Source: Biomphalaria glabrata
Lineage: Eukaryota > Mollusca > Gastropoda > Planorbidae
Reading direction: 5' to 3'
DNA length: 64,000 nucleotides
Assembly (NCBI RefSeq): GCF_947242115.1
Contig: NC_074723.1
Location: 14,743,001 to 14,807,000 of the forward strand
Both the position numbers and the translations under genes were made by a program. A model generated the notes under the pieces. The model saw only the letters and a list, made by a program, of their open reading frames with translations, had not been told where the DNA came from and made no database searches. Below are positions 33,601 to 41,242 of this stretch, piece by piece. How positions within the stretch are numbered: the stretch's first letter is position 1; each line of letters starts with the position of its first letter.

Positions 33601-36316
33601 TGTTTACAAGTTTTACCATCATAATGGAAAGTCTCTGAAGTGGAAATGACTTATGGTGGTAACTACTGTTATACGTCATACTTTTTTGTGCCAACTTTTA
33701 GTTATACGTTATACTATTAGGATGACGGCAAACTTTTAGTTATACTTTATACTATTAGGATGACGGCAAACTTTTAGTTATACTTTATACTATTAGGATG
33801 ACGGCAAACTTTTAGTTATACTTTATACTATTAGAATGACGGCAAACTTTTAGTTATACTTTATACCATTAGGATGACGGCAAACTTTTAGTTATACTTT
33901 ATACCATTAGGATGACGGCCAACTTTTAGTTATACTTTATACCAGCAAGTCGTTGATAAAGACGCAACAAAAAAGCCTCTAAACATAAGAAAACAAAATT
34001 CTTTCATTGCAGTTTTATTTCCTGACTCCTTGCATTCTTCATTTAAACTTCACCAGTGTATATAAGCATTCAATGGATAGAAATAACTATAGAGCTGATA
34101 CTTTACAATGTGTGCAAATCATTATAATTAAATGTTACAAGATACAGCATCGACTTTAAAAGTTCAGTTAGTCTGTGTTAAAGGTAGATAATTAACATAA
34201 AATCACCAATACAAAGAACAAAACACAGTTACTGCCCCTAACATTTATAATGTGATATTCAGATCACATCTCTTTAAGACTTCAGGCACATAAACTGATA
34301 GGACTTTTTTAAGTTTCCATGTCATAACTTTAACTGATCAGCGATCTCATTATGTTGGTGGTTCCTAAATCTTGTAGTAAGTCGTCTTGAGAGTTTCGAA
34401 CCCAGCCCACCTCCATACTCCGAGCTCTAAGAGAGGCTTTATTCTGGGATGTAATCAGTTTAGATTGGAAGGAACATCCGAAACATGTAAAACATCAACA
34501 ACAACAAAAATAATAATAAAAAGTTTTAATCAACGCCATAGAAACACAACTAAACTTTGATCGCATCTCTTTTTATAAATGTGCAAGTGATCCACACCCT
34601 TTCTCAGGTACAATAGAGAAACCGAAATGAAACTTCTCGCTGCTATACAGAAGTAAAATATAAAATGTAAGAGAATCTGAGAAAATAAAATCATATAAGA
34701 GAATCTAAAAGAAAATGAAGCATATAAGAGAATCTAAAAGAAAATAAAAGCATGGAAGAGAATCTGAGAAAATAAAAGAATGGAAGAGAATCTGAGAAAT
34801 TAAAGCATGGAAGAGAATCTGAGAAAATTAAAGCATGGAAGAGAATCTGAGAAAATTAAAGCATGGAAGAGAATCTGAGAAATTAAAGCATGGAAGAGAA
34901 TCTGAGAAAATTAAAGCATGGAAGAGAATCTGAGAAAATTAAAGCATGGAAGAGAATCTGAGAAAATTAAAGCATGGAAGAGAATCTGAGAAAATTAAAG
35001 CATGGAAGAGAATCTGAGAAATTAAAAGCATGGAAGAGAATCTGTGAAAATTAAAGCATGGAAGAGAATCTGAAAAAATAAAAGAATGGAAGAGAATCTG
35101 AGAAATTAAAAGCATATAAGAGAATGTAGAAAACGTTAAATGATATGAAAGAATAGGAATGGGTGAGAAAGTATGTGAGGGAACGTGATAGGATCTGTGA
35201 GTAAATAAAGTATTCATCAAATAGGAAAGTATTGGTAAGTTCATAAAGTAGTAAGCAAATAATGAAGTCAGCTAGTAAGAAGCCTCCAAAACTGTCCTCA
35301 TTTCGTTCTGCACAAACTAAAATCCAATCCTACCCCAACATTTCTCTCTCAGTCTGGGATTCAATCTCACACTTACTGCAGTTGCGCTCGTCACTTCTAT
35401 CTTCGCAGTTGTAGTCGCCGTTACACCTGAGGTCCTGGTGAATACATTTACCGTTGGGGCATTGCCACTGTGAAGTGGAGCAGGTGGCTAGTTTGACAAC
35501 AACAAAAAAAAAAAAACATTTATATCAAGCAAACGTTACGTGGCGCCACTATCTACTTTTTTTTTTATTCAAATTTATATTTACCATTTTTTTCGAGAAC
35601 AATATTTTATAGTAGGCCAACGTTTATGATTTAGAGATACAGAGACCAAACCTAATATCAGTAGCCCCCTGCCAGCCATAAGACGTAAAGTTTAGTCATG
35701 TGAAGCAGTGCACTCTTCCTAAATCTTCGGAATCGTAGATATTGCCATTATTATGATTATTATGATTTTGAAAAAGAGAAACTAGAGGAATGATTAGCCT
35801 CTGTCTTTTGAGACTCTAAAAGTAAAAAAAAAAAGTAAAGTTGCCCTTTTAGACTTGGCGATCCATGGGGCAGATGGTGTAAAGGTCACCTGTCTCTGTG
35901 GCCAGTCATTAAGGCCACCAGTTTTTCACATAGGAAGACTCTGACAGCTTGAACGTTCAAAAGAGCAAAAGTCCAAGCAGATTATCTGAGAGTCTGCTGA
36001 TTCTGGAGCAAGCGATGAGAACAATGTCTACTGGTCAACCAATGTGGCGACGGTTGTCGAAATGTGTATTAGAATAACTACCCGCTTTTTCATAAAGCAG
36101 GAAAAAACTACAAATAAGGTCTTAAGGAGATTCATAATAGGTTAAAAATCTACAGGAAATAACAAGTGCAATTTAAATTAATTGTATAATTAATTGGGTC
36201 AGTATTATTTTAAGAACTTAATGAACATTGATCCACTACTTACAGATAGGATTAGCAACAAACCGATGAGCTATCAAAAATACGAGATAAACACAAATGT
36301 CCAAACTTTGTTCCAT
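10863..36316 (-). CDS. LDLa-array type I transmembrane receptor with tyrosine-rich tail
   Basis: Fourteen coding exons join in frame: 36244-36316, 35377-35487, 33143-33253, 31453-31563, 27858-27968, 26777-26887, 26038-26148, 18941-19051, 17997-18194, 15897-16016, 13700-13792, 12867-12968, 11863-11952, 10863-11059. The sum is 1650 bp, 549 residues plus stop. Order: signal peptide (1-24), eight LDLa modules (25 to about 320), Ser/Thr-rich stalk, transmembrane helix (about 360-382), cytoplasmic tail (390-549) with 11 Tyr. All junctions are phase 1. Donors are GT and acceptors AG, except the acceptor of module 2, which reads AT. LDLa modules are known to be Ca-dependent ligand-binding folds of cell-surface receptors. 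The tail motifs (YxNx, YxxI/L) suggest SH2/adaptor or endocytic binding, which is inference. I do not recognise a named orthologue. The gene model is mine; no transcript was available. Confidence 0.85.
11485..11610 (-). mobile_element. SINE family A, head part only
   Basis: Covers the tRNA-like head (box B as GGTTCAAATGCC on the plus strand) and the GGTGGACTCACGGGCGCCC core edge. Truncated. Confidence 0.6.
11863..11952 (-). CDS. Receptor exon 13: third tyrosine exon of the tail
   Basis: A 90-bp, phase 1-1 exon with a CTTTTCAG acceptor and GTAACT donor. It encodes [12 protein letters not shown] and then a lysine-rich run. YIQI repeats the YxxI spacing of the previous exons. Confidence 0.75.
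12546..12720 (+). mobile_element. SINE family B, diverged
   Basis: Box B is degraded (GTTCATACCC). CCCCCGTCGTCCTGCGGGCA and the tail are preserved. Confidence 0.65.
12867..12968 (-). CDS. Receptor exon 12: second tyrosine exon of the tail
   Basis: A 102-bp, phase 1-1 exon with a TTTCAG acceptor and GTACCA donor. It carries VYFEI and NYIEP twelve residues apart in a polar, acidic context. YFEI is a YxxI motif. Confidence 0.75.
13126..13290 (+). repeat. Hairpin-bearing repeat
   Basis: AGTTTGTGTGGATACACAAACT forms a 9-bp hairpin, followed by CTCAAAATCGGCCCCGAAGTGG. The same module occurs at 16930-17035 (+), 39950-40155 (-), 41010-41085 (-) and, degraded, 25555-25612 (-). Family not recognised. 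Confidence 0.65.
13700..13792 (-). CDS. Receptor exon 11: first tyrosine exon of the tail
   Basis: A 93-bp, phase 1-1 exon, acceptor ACAG, donor GTAATG. It begins [13 protein letters not shown], in which YINV and YNND both match the YxN form bound by Grb2-type SH2 domains. A further Tyr follows at QYQEP. The exon is acidic and polar throughout. Confidence 0.78.
15897..16016 (-). CDS. Receptor exon 10: transmembrane helix
   Basis: A 120-bp, phase 1-1 exon with a TTCAG acceptor and GTTAGT donor. It encodes a hydrophobic stretch of about 23 residues ([16 protein letters not shown] and on) followed by KFQKR, a typical stop-transfer basic cluster. This fixes the topology: LDLa array outside, tail inside. 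Confidence 0.83.
16221..16492 (-). mobile_element. tRNA-derived SINE, family A
   Basis: On the minus strand it begins GGGGGCGCGGTGGCTGAGGG, with box A/B (GGGTTCGAATC) of a tRNA, then a conserved core (GGCGCCCCTGAGTCCAC ... GTAAAGGCGG ... CACATGACAC) and ends CTGCCCTATAG ... AAAGGG. The core may be the MetaSINE type of molluscs. Full length. Confidence 0.8.
17172..17444 (-). mobile_element. tRNA-derived SINE, family A, full length
   Basis: Close relative of the copy at 16221, same orientation, 700 bp away, in the intron between receptor exons 9 and 10. Confidence 0.8.
17600..17912 (+). repeat. Diverged terminus of the composite repeat
   Basis: Matches the 3' part of the left copy (about 2560-2786): the GTAGCCGTTGCATCAGAACT stretch, an expanded GGACAGAC minisatellite (17777-17855) and the GGGGGCCGCTAAAAAA end. 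It lies just 3' of receptor exon 9. Confidence 0.7.
17997..18194 (-). CDS. Receptor exon 9: LDLa module 8 plus stalk
   Basis: The first half is an LDLa module ([21 protein letters not shown]). Without a splice at the module end it continues into a Thr/Ser-rich stalk of about 30 residues with one N-glycosylation sequon (NET). A GTATAT donor leaves phase 1, which fits the transmembrane exon. Reading past this donor gives a stop after four more codons, at 17983, so retention of this intron would make a secreted form. Confidence 0.8.
18941..19051 (-). CDS. Receptor exon 8: LDLa module 7
   Basis: A 111-bp, phase 1-1 exon with a TTTTTTCAG acceptor and GTCAGT donor. Full LDLa pattern: [21 protein letters not shown]. 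The intron leading to it is about 7 kb and is filled by a LINE fragment, a solo LTR and the repeat with its Helitron. Confidence 0.9.
19110..20036 (+). mobile_element. LINE fragment, CR1/Rex1-like reverse transcriptase, 5'-truncated
   Basis: The translation has [20 protein letters not shown] and, after a gap, the catalytic [11 protein letters not shown], then [10 protein letters not shown] and YLGVIIDNK. It ends in a repeated AGTCTTA tail near 20036. Reading frames break several times and the N-terminal half and endonuclease are missing. It lies in the intron after LDLa module 7. Confidence 0.8.
20055..20515 (-). mobile_element. Solo LTR, probably Gypsy
   Basis: A 461-bp segment beginning TGTTGTAACCC and ending CGTAACA on the minus strand, flanked by ATAT duplications. 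An ATTAAA followed by a GT-rich stretch suits a poly(A) site and sets the orientation. No internal region or second LTR is present. Confidence 0.7.
21600..23271 (+). mobile_element. Non-autonomous Helitron
   Basis: The element begins TCTATATTATAAAG, ends CTAG and sits between A and T, the Helitron rule. A small CGCG/CGCG stem lies about 15 nt before the 3' end. The left copy of the host repeat (near 1785) gives the empty site, so both ends are exact. The 5' part has a (TATG)n run and the text about CCGCTTGACC typical of invertebrate Helitrons. The interior is three to four diverged copies of a block with GATAAAACTTC and ACACATAAAC. No Rep/helicase gene. Confidence 0.88.
24100..24960 (-). repeat. 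149-bp satellite, right array, about 6 units
   Basis: Inverted array of the satellite at 330-840, period about 148 bp. Four of six units hold a perfect TGACGTCA. Confidence 0.85.
25320..25493 (+). mobile_element. tRNA-derived SINE, family B
   Basis: Starts GGATGGCTGCCTGGTCGTGC with a box A-like head, box B as GGGTTCAAACCC, then CCCCCGTCGTCCTGCGGGAG and a tail AAACATTTTACA. It lies 70 bp right of the composite repeat. Confidence 0.75.
26038..26148 (-). CDS. Receptor exon 7: LDLa module 6, seven cysteines
   Basis: A 111-bp, phase 1-1 exon with a TTAG acceptor and GTAAGT donor. It has the LDLa pattern with NAWPC, SGRC and DGSDEMNC, but the usual CDG is CDC, giving a seventh, possibly unpaired, cysteine. 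It adjoins the intron holding the 4.6-kb inverted-repeat copy. Confidence 0.87.
26777..26887 (-). CDS. Receptor exon 6: LDLa module 5, altered cysteine pattern
   Basis: A 111-bp, phase 1-1 exon with acceptor ACAG and donor GTACAT. Aligned to its neighbours, the first LDLa cysteine is replaced by Ser, while the conserved Trp before the second cysteine is replaced by Cys (KCRC). Six cysteines remain but the first is five residues displaced. SDE reads RDE. The exon is otherwise open with intact splice sites, so it looks used rather than dead. Confidence 0.85.
27858..27968 (-). CDS. Receptor exon 5: LDLa module 4
   Basis: A 111-bp, phase 1-1 exon, acceptor ACAG, donor GTACGT. Full LDLa pattern: [22 protein letters not shown]. 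The intron that follows exon 4 and leads to this exon contains a 2.3-kb hAT-like element. Confidence 0.9.
28249..28436 (-). mobile_element. SINE family A, head lost near the hAT-like insertion
   Basis: Has the core and tail (GATGATGTAAAGGTCATCTG) and GATTTGAACCCGG of box B. The rest of the head is missing just before the hAT-like element at 28477. Confidence 0.6.
29960..30540 (+). repeat. 97-bp tandem array with a strong hairpin, 6 units
   Basis: TCGGGGCTTCGCCCCGA, a 7-bp stem with TTC loop, recurs at 30024, 30121, 30218, 30315, 30411 and 30508. Each unit also has GTCAGGAGAATGCGTTTCTG and AAGCAAGAAAACGCTT. In the fourth unit the loop is TAC with the stem kept. The 97-bp period is not a multiple of three, so the ORFs across it are by-products. 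Confidence 0.9.
30708..30751 (+). repeat. Telomere-like TTAGGG motifs
   Basis: Two short runs of TAGGGTTAGGGTTT about 20 bp apart inside the hAT-like element near its right end. Confidence 0.6.
30960..31085 (+). repeat. Short tandem repeat, 3 units of about 55 bp
   Basis: TTGGCCATGAGTTGGCCTGA plus AGCCTAG recurs near 30961, 31009 and 31051 with small changes. Confidence 0.6.
31453..31563 (-). CDS. Receptor exon 4: LDLa module 3
   Basis: A 111-bp, phase 1-1 exon with a CCAG acceptor and GTAAGT donor. It has the full six-Cys pattern with YAWQC, NGDC, RCDG and DSSDERNC, so calcium-binding residues are kept. Confidence 0.9.
31885..32175 (+). mobile_element. LINE 3' end fragment
   Basis: In pieces it reads as the C-terminus common in RTE/CR1-like LINEs ([17 protein letters not shown]-like, then VVPQRFNN). 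Decayed. A tiny relative (GTGCCCCAACGGTCCACC) is near 17100. Confidence 0.55.
33143..33253 (-). CDS. Receptor exon 3: LDLa module 2, acceptor not canonical
   Basis: A complete six-Cys LDLa module (DAWSC, RGTC, RCDG, DDYSDE) of exactly 111 bp with a good GTAAGT donor. The two bases where the acceptor AG should be read AT, and no AG occurs on the minus strand for about 80 nt upstream. The coding sequence is undamaged. The exon may be skipped, which keeps the frame and gives 512 residues, or it may use an unusual acceptor. Confidence 0.65.
33685..33945 (+). repeat. 38-bp minisatellite, about 7 units
   Basis: The unit begins AACTTTTAGTTATACTTTAT and ends GGATGACGGCA. Units differ by few bases. 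In the receptor intron between modules 1 and 2. Confidence 0.9.
34665..35145 (+). repeat. 28-bp minisatellite, about 16-17 units
   Basis: The unit begins GAGAATCTGAGAAAATTAAA and ends GCATGGAA, with some units one base shorter. It is the second minisatellite in the same receptor intron. Confidence 0.9.
35377..35487 (-). CDS. Receptor exon 2: LDLa module 1
   Basis: A 111-bp, phase 1-1 exon with acceptor CTAG and donor GTAAGT. It carries the six-Cys LDLa pattern, with QWQC, NGKC, RCNG and the calcium-binding DRSDE followed by the last Cys. Residues about 25-61 of the model. Confidence 0.9.
35836..35920 (-). mobile_element. SINE family A, tail fragment
   Basis: Only the 3' tail (GACTTGGCGATCCATGGGGC to GTGGCC) is present. 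Confidence 0.5.
36244..36316 (-). CDS. Receptor exon 1: start codon and signal peptide
   Basis: The exon opens with an ATG and encodes 24 residues beginning [19 protein letters not shown], a short N-terminal part followed by a hydrophobic core as in a secretory signal. It ends after one base of a codon at a consensus GTAAGT donor. The phase matches the next LDLa exon, about 760 bp downstream on the minus strand. I chose this start because it is the only Met-plus-hydrophobic exon with a phase-1 donor upstream of module 1. Confidence 0.8.
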
Positions 36317-37074
36317 AGAATTATAAACTTCTTTTTTTCACCCTTTTAACTTTCTTTGGGATTATGAAAGTGAGGCCCAAATACACTTCATCATATATTT
36401 AGTTCATACATTTCCAGGCTACTGCCTGTATTACTAGGAACAACTATCTCCGTTCTAGTCAAAACAAACCAATCAGACATCACACAGTACACGTATTTAG
36501 GTTGATGTTTTAAGTTTGATTGTTACACTCGGTCTCTCTAGTCAAACATCATCTGTACAGAATATTGTCTTAGGGTTTCAAATGAAGGATGAGTAGAACA
36601 ATTCACTTCCTTATTACAAGCGCTTCATTTTGTGACATTCAAAGTCAAAGGTATCTGTTAGAGTGAGTAGACGTGTGTTAGTGTGTGTGTGTGCTTGTGT
36701 GTATATTTTCATGTTCTGATTAAAGTAATGAGACTTTAAAATGTTAGAGTTGCGTGGCCTAGTTTTAAAAGTAACTTGATTGGAAAGAAAAAAGAAAATA
36801 ATCCTTTCTTCACTCTGTGGTTTGTTGTCTAAAACTACTCACTATGAGACGTTTTAGGTAATAAATCGATCTCTTGAATATAACTTAAAACGATAAAAAA
36901 ATTGATTAAAAAAATGGCAAATAAATAATAAAGCGATTACAAAAGATAGATCAAGTAGGCGCTCTATTTAAAACAAACTGCAAAAGCAATTTTTAAAAAC
37001 GTTTTTTTTTTATTTGATTTGTCTTTGAAGGCCAGAGAATGTTTTAAATATATGGAATAGTCGTAGGTATCTTA

Positions 37075-37275
37075 TTTTATATAATACAGACATTAGTTCA
37101 AAAAAAGAAGATGATTACGTCCTACGCGTCATTCATCTAGTCATGCATGTTATCCAATGACTTAAATTCTGTCAAGTCACTGGTGTTCCTGGCTAGCTCA
37201 GGAAACCCTTTTCCATGCTCTGATAGCACTAGGAAAGAAGGGGCATAGGAGATAGAGTGTAGAAACTCGTTGCAA
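37075..37275 (-). mobile_element. LINE 3' end fragment (SFF..RAI..WNGLPELA family)
   Basis: Encodes a decayed GFPELARNTSDLTEF, the usual C-terminal text of this LINE, with a GACATTAGTTCAAAAAAAGA tail shared with the copy at 52660. Confidence 0.6.
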
Positions 37276-37890
37276 CCAGTAACAGGACAGTTTGGAAATT
37301 CTAAAAACAACATTAAAACCATAACATGAAAAGTTTTTTTACAAAATTGTGTTGACATTTAGACCTAAGAGATAGTGCATCATTTTAAAAAACAAAGTTA
37401 CCCGTCATTGTACGCTTTAAAAAAAATCAGATCTTAAATTTAATCTTCGATAGGCAGCTTTTAATTGTGACCCTTGAATATTGTTTCTTCTTAGTTGAAA
37501 CATCCAATCAGTGTTGATGTCATGGTTAGAAGGAAGGAGTGAAGAAGTAGACATCTTAAGTAACACGACCTTGACCTGGTTTAAATGACACGCCTGGTTG
37601 GACTCCAGATTTAATGAACATCAAAGAAACGCCAATATCGGTGCATTATTTAATCAAGCATTTATAAGCGCATGTGGATTGCTATTTGTATTTATTTATT
37701 ACAGACATTACTGTAACTGTAAAGATTTTGCTTTAATAGACTGTTACTTTAATTACTGTTACAAAGTAATAAGTTTATTCTAGACATACATAATACATGT
37801 ATACTTACTGTAAAGGATTTAATGATAGGCTGCTATCAAATTGATATGAGTCATCAAAGTTAAGATGAGTGGTGGTGTTAGAGTTAGTAA

Positions 37891-38126
37891 AGTAAAGTAC
37901 CCCTTTAAGACCTTGTGGTCTATAGGGCAGATGATGTAAAGGTCATCTGTTTCTATGGCCTACGGTTAACGAGGGTGTAATGTGGCCAGTACAACGACCA
38001 ACCGCCATTACTTTTCCCCAACTAATGTCAGGTTGGACTCAGGGATGCCCAAAGATCCCGAAATTAAAATCCCAGTCTTCACCAGGATTTGAGCCAAGCG
38101 CTTTACCGCTCAGCCACCGCGCCTCC
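37891..38126 (-). mobile_element. SINE family A, shortened core
   Basis: Head and tail are clear; a short stretch of the core and part of box B are missing. Confidence 0.7.
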
Positions 38127-38271
38127 AAAGTAAACATATGGAAAAGAAACTGGAATCATTTCATAGATCAACTACTGAGTTCTACGACTTGTGTTCGATG
38201 TTCATAAATGAAGAAAATAAATAAAAAAATATATATTTTCAAAAATAATACATTCTACCTACTCCAAACCT

Positions 38272-38665
38272 TTCTCTTTCTCCTTCTCTCTCTCTCTTTC
38301 TCACTCTCTCTCACTCTTCCTCTCTCTCTTTCTCTCTCCCTCTCTATCACTCTCCCTCTTTTTCTCCCTGCTTCTCTCCCTCTCTCACTTTCCGTCTTCT
38401 CTCTCCCTCTCTCTCTCCTTCTCTCTCTCTCCCTCTCTCACTTTCCGTCTTCTCTCTCTCCCTCTCTCTCTCTCTCCCTCTCTCACTTTCCATCTTCTCT
38501 CTCTCCCTCTCTCTCTCTCTCCTTCTCTCACTTTCCATCTTCTCTCTCTCCCTCTCTCTCTCTCTCTCCTTCTCTCTCTCTCCCTCTCTCACTTTCCGTC
38601 TTCTCTCTCTCCTTCTCTCCCTCTCCTTCTCTCTCTCCCTCTCTCTTTCTCCCTCTCCCTTTCAA
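38272..38665 (+). repeat. Pyrimidine tract, (CT)n-rich, about 390 bp
   Basis: Almost pure C and T, with short inserts such as CACTTTCCGTC repeated four or five times. The minus strand is purine. It lies about 2 kb upstream of the receptor start codon. Long ORFs through it are low-complexity by-products. Confidence 0.9.
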
Positions 38666-39188
38666 AGAGAAATGTTAAGATGCGACTTTTGTAAAAAGTC
38701 TTGCATTTATTAGTTGGACGTTTTTCAAACTATGCGACCACTAGTGGGAAGGGGCGCGAAGTCGTTAATTTTAACGCTTCACAAATCTGTGGGTTTTTTT
38801 TTTTTTTTTTGTATTATACATATAAAGAATAAGCTACAATAATATTTTTTTATTAAGCTGTCTTTTCATCGTCTGCACCATACAAAAGTGTAGTGAGAAC
38901 CACTGCTTTGTAGAGCCCTATTTTGATACTCTTAAGTAGTTCCCCTGAGGATAAAGGCTTTGTCTGCGTTAGATTGGCAAACTATGAAAATAGCAAGCGG
39001 GTTTACACGGTAATGTGAAGTACTGCTGTAATCCTTAAGATCTACAATTTGGTTTATTGTTGATGACCTAATGCGTACCTCATACTTTTACCAGGTGGAA
39101 AACAAATGCTATTTCGATTCTACCAGCTGACCTGTCTACTTATCTTTCTGTTAATTAGTCACACTCCTTTCTTTATTGTTCTGTCATT

Positions 39189-39410
39189 TTTTTTTAAGCG
39201 GTCCTCGAAAGGGGAATAACTGCTATGAGTTTCATGTGGTCCGTCCCGTTTAGATCTCAAAATCTAGATAAGAAATTGAAAATTCAAAATCATAATATTT
39301 TAGATCTTTTAAAGTTCTGATGAATAGGCTACTCTTTTCTTTTCTGAATGCGAGAAATTTAATTTTTTAAATTAACTATGCAAGTAGGGTTTTTTTTTTC
39401 ATATAAAATA
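39189..39410 (-). repeat. Diverged terminus of the composite repeat
   Basis: Shows AAGCGGTCCTCGAAAGGGG, then GTCCGTCCCGTTTAGATCTC, as in the terminal part of the family, in the orientation of the right copy. Confidence 0.6.
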
Positions 39411-39949
39411 CACTATTTTACTATTCACTGTGAATAGTTTAAAAAAATACTCGGGAGACTATTTAGTGAGGTTGACAGCAAATTTTTTACACTTTTATTA
39501 AATCGCTTTTCTTTTTTTTTTCTAAAGTTTTTAATTAATTGTATTACTTATTAAATATTTCATAATATATAAATGCTTAAATTTGTAAATTTTGTTTACT
39601 TTTGTTTTAAATAAGAAAGAATCAATTTAGTATGCATATAAGTAAAATGTGATTTAATTATAAATATTTATAGCAGCTTTTAATGTTATAACATATACTC
39701 CATAGCGGAACTATCTCAAAATTAAAGAGAAAAGTTTCTTGATTGAGCAATTGAATGAGAGATTGGCCCTTTACAAAGCAATCAATTCCATTGAATAATC
39801 ATTCAATAACATCAGATAACCAGGTTCACATATCTTCATAACTATCAGTTCATTGAAAACATATGAATATTACTAATGTGATAATAATAACATTAATTCA
39901 TCTCTGTATTCTGTGGTATCATGTCGTAAGCCAAACTAACAACACAACA

Positions 39950-40155
39950 ACATCAACAATACTTTCGACACGCGCACGTCTCTTTTTGCTTCCTTTTGAA
40001 TAGACGGAGATAGGGCTGTAGTTGTTGATAGTTTGTAGTTCATAGTTTCCTATATATTTGCTGAAAATATTGAAACCTGTCTTTTTACCTGGCTGAGTGG
40101 ACACCTCGGGGCCGATTTTGAGTTTGTGTTTACACACAAACTGTCTCGGTAACCT
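39950..40155 (-). repeat. Hairpin-bearing repeat, longest copy
   Basis: Shares about 200 bp with 13126-13290 in reverse, including GTTGTTGATAGTTTGTAGTT and the palindrome AGTTTGTGTTTACACACAAACT. Confidence 0.6.
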
Positions 40156-40667
40156 TCTTTTTTTTTATTATGATGAAGTATGCGTTGTTCACTTACTGAA
40201 GTCTAGTATTTAAGAAATCGCTTGTTCTCCGACGGATCCCCTACTAGCTAAATGTTTGAGAAACACTCAATAGCCTGTTTGTCTCGTTCGACTGCCTTGT
40301 ACTCTACTGTCTCTACACCTGGTCAATCTAAATCTATAAACATTTTTTCTTCCTAATTATTTCTCATGGGAAAAAAACGGCGTAATTGTGATCGCCATGC
40401 AGACAAATAGATTGTTAGCGTTCAATCAGATCTAACTAGGAAGAATAAAAAATATTTTATTGCTAGGAAAAAGGAAATTGGTATTTTGGTGTTATTGAGT
40501 TTTAGCGAACAAAAAACCTCTTTGTGCCACTTTGTTATCTTCTAAAAAAGCTATACTTCGTAATGTTCTTGTATGTCCTTTTTCTAGACTTATTGTTATT
40601 TTTAATATCACATAATGTTTTAAAATGTAATATCTAGACTGTTTTTTTTTTATTAGATTACACTGTT

Positions 40668-40903
40668 CTAAAAGTTCCCCTTTCAGTTCTTGTTGTCTAT
40701 AGGGCAGATGATGTAAAGGCTATCTTTTTATGTGGGCTACGTTAACGAGGGTGTCATGTGGCCAGCACAACGACCAACCGCCTTTACTTTTCCCCAACAT
40801 TTGAGCTGGGTGGACTCAGAGGTGCCAACAGATCCCGAAATTAACAATCCTGGTCTTCACCAGAATTCGAACCCGAGACCTCCCGGTTTAAAAGCCAAGA
40901 GCC
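40668..40903 (-). mobile_element. SINE family A, head partly lost
   Basis: Tail and core are intact, box B (GAATTCGAACCCGAGACC) present, and the outer head is missing. Confidence 0.7.
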
Positions 40904-41242
40904 CAGATATTCTAAAATATCGTAATATTATCTATATTTTTTGTCAGTTTACAAAATAATGTAGTTAGCAGTTGATATAGATCTAGAGCCCGTGTTCGAA
41001 TCCTGGTGAAGACTCTAGGTGGACCACTTCGGGGGCCGATTTTGAGTTTGTGTTTCCACACAAACTGTCTTTGTAACCTTGTTTTACTTCTGTTGAATAG
41101 AACTAAGCCGCTAGACAACAATTCAAGTCAGAGTATATTCGAGATTTTCATGTGAAAACTCTATAATTAATAGCTTGCTTTTTGGTGTATTCTGTGTACA
41201 GAATACGAATGTATTGAGAAGGGAGCTATTTTTGAAAAGTAT

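Noticed and set aside
34939-35244. 101-codon ORF on the minus strand
   Set aside because: Translation of the 28-bp minisatellite.
38208-38678. Leu/Ser-rich or Arg/Glu-rich ORFs
   Set aside because: They are translations of the CT tract on each strand.
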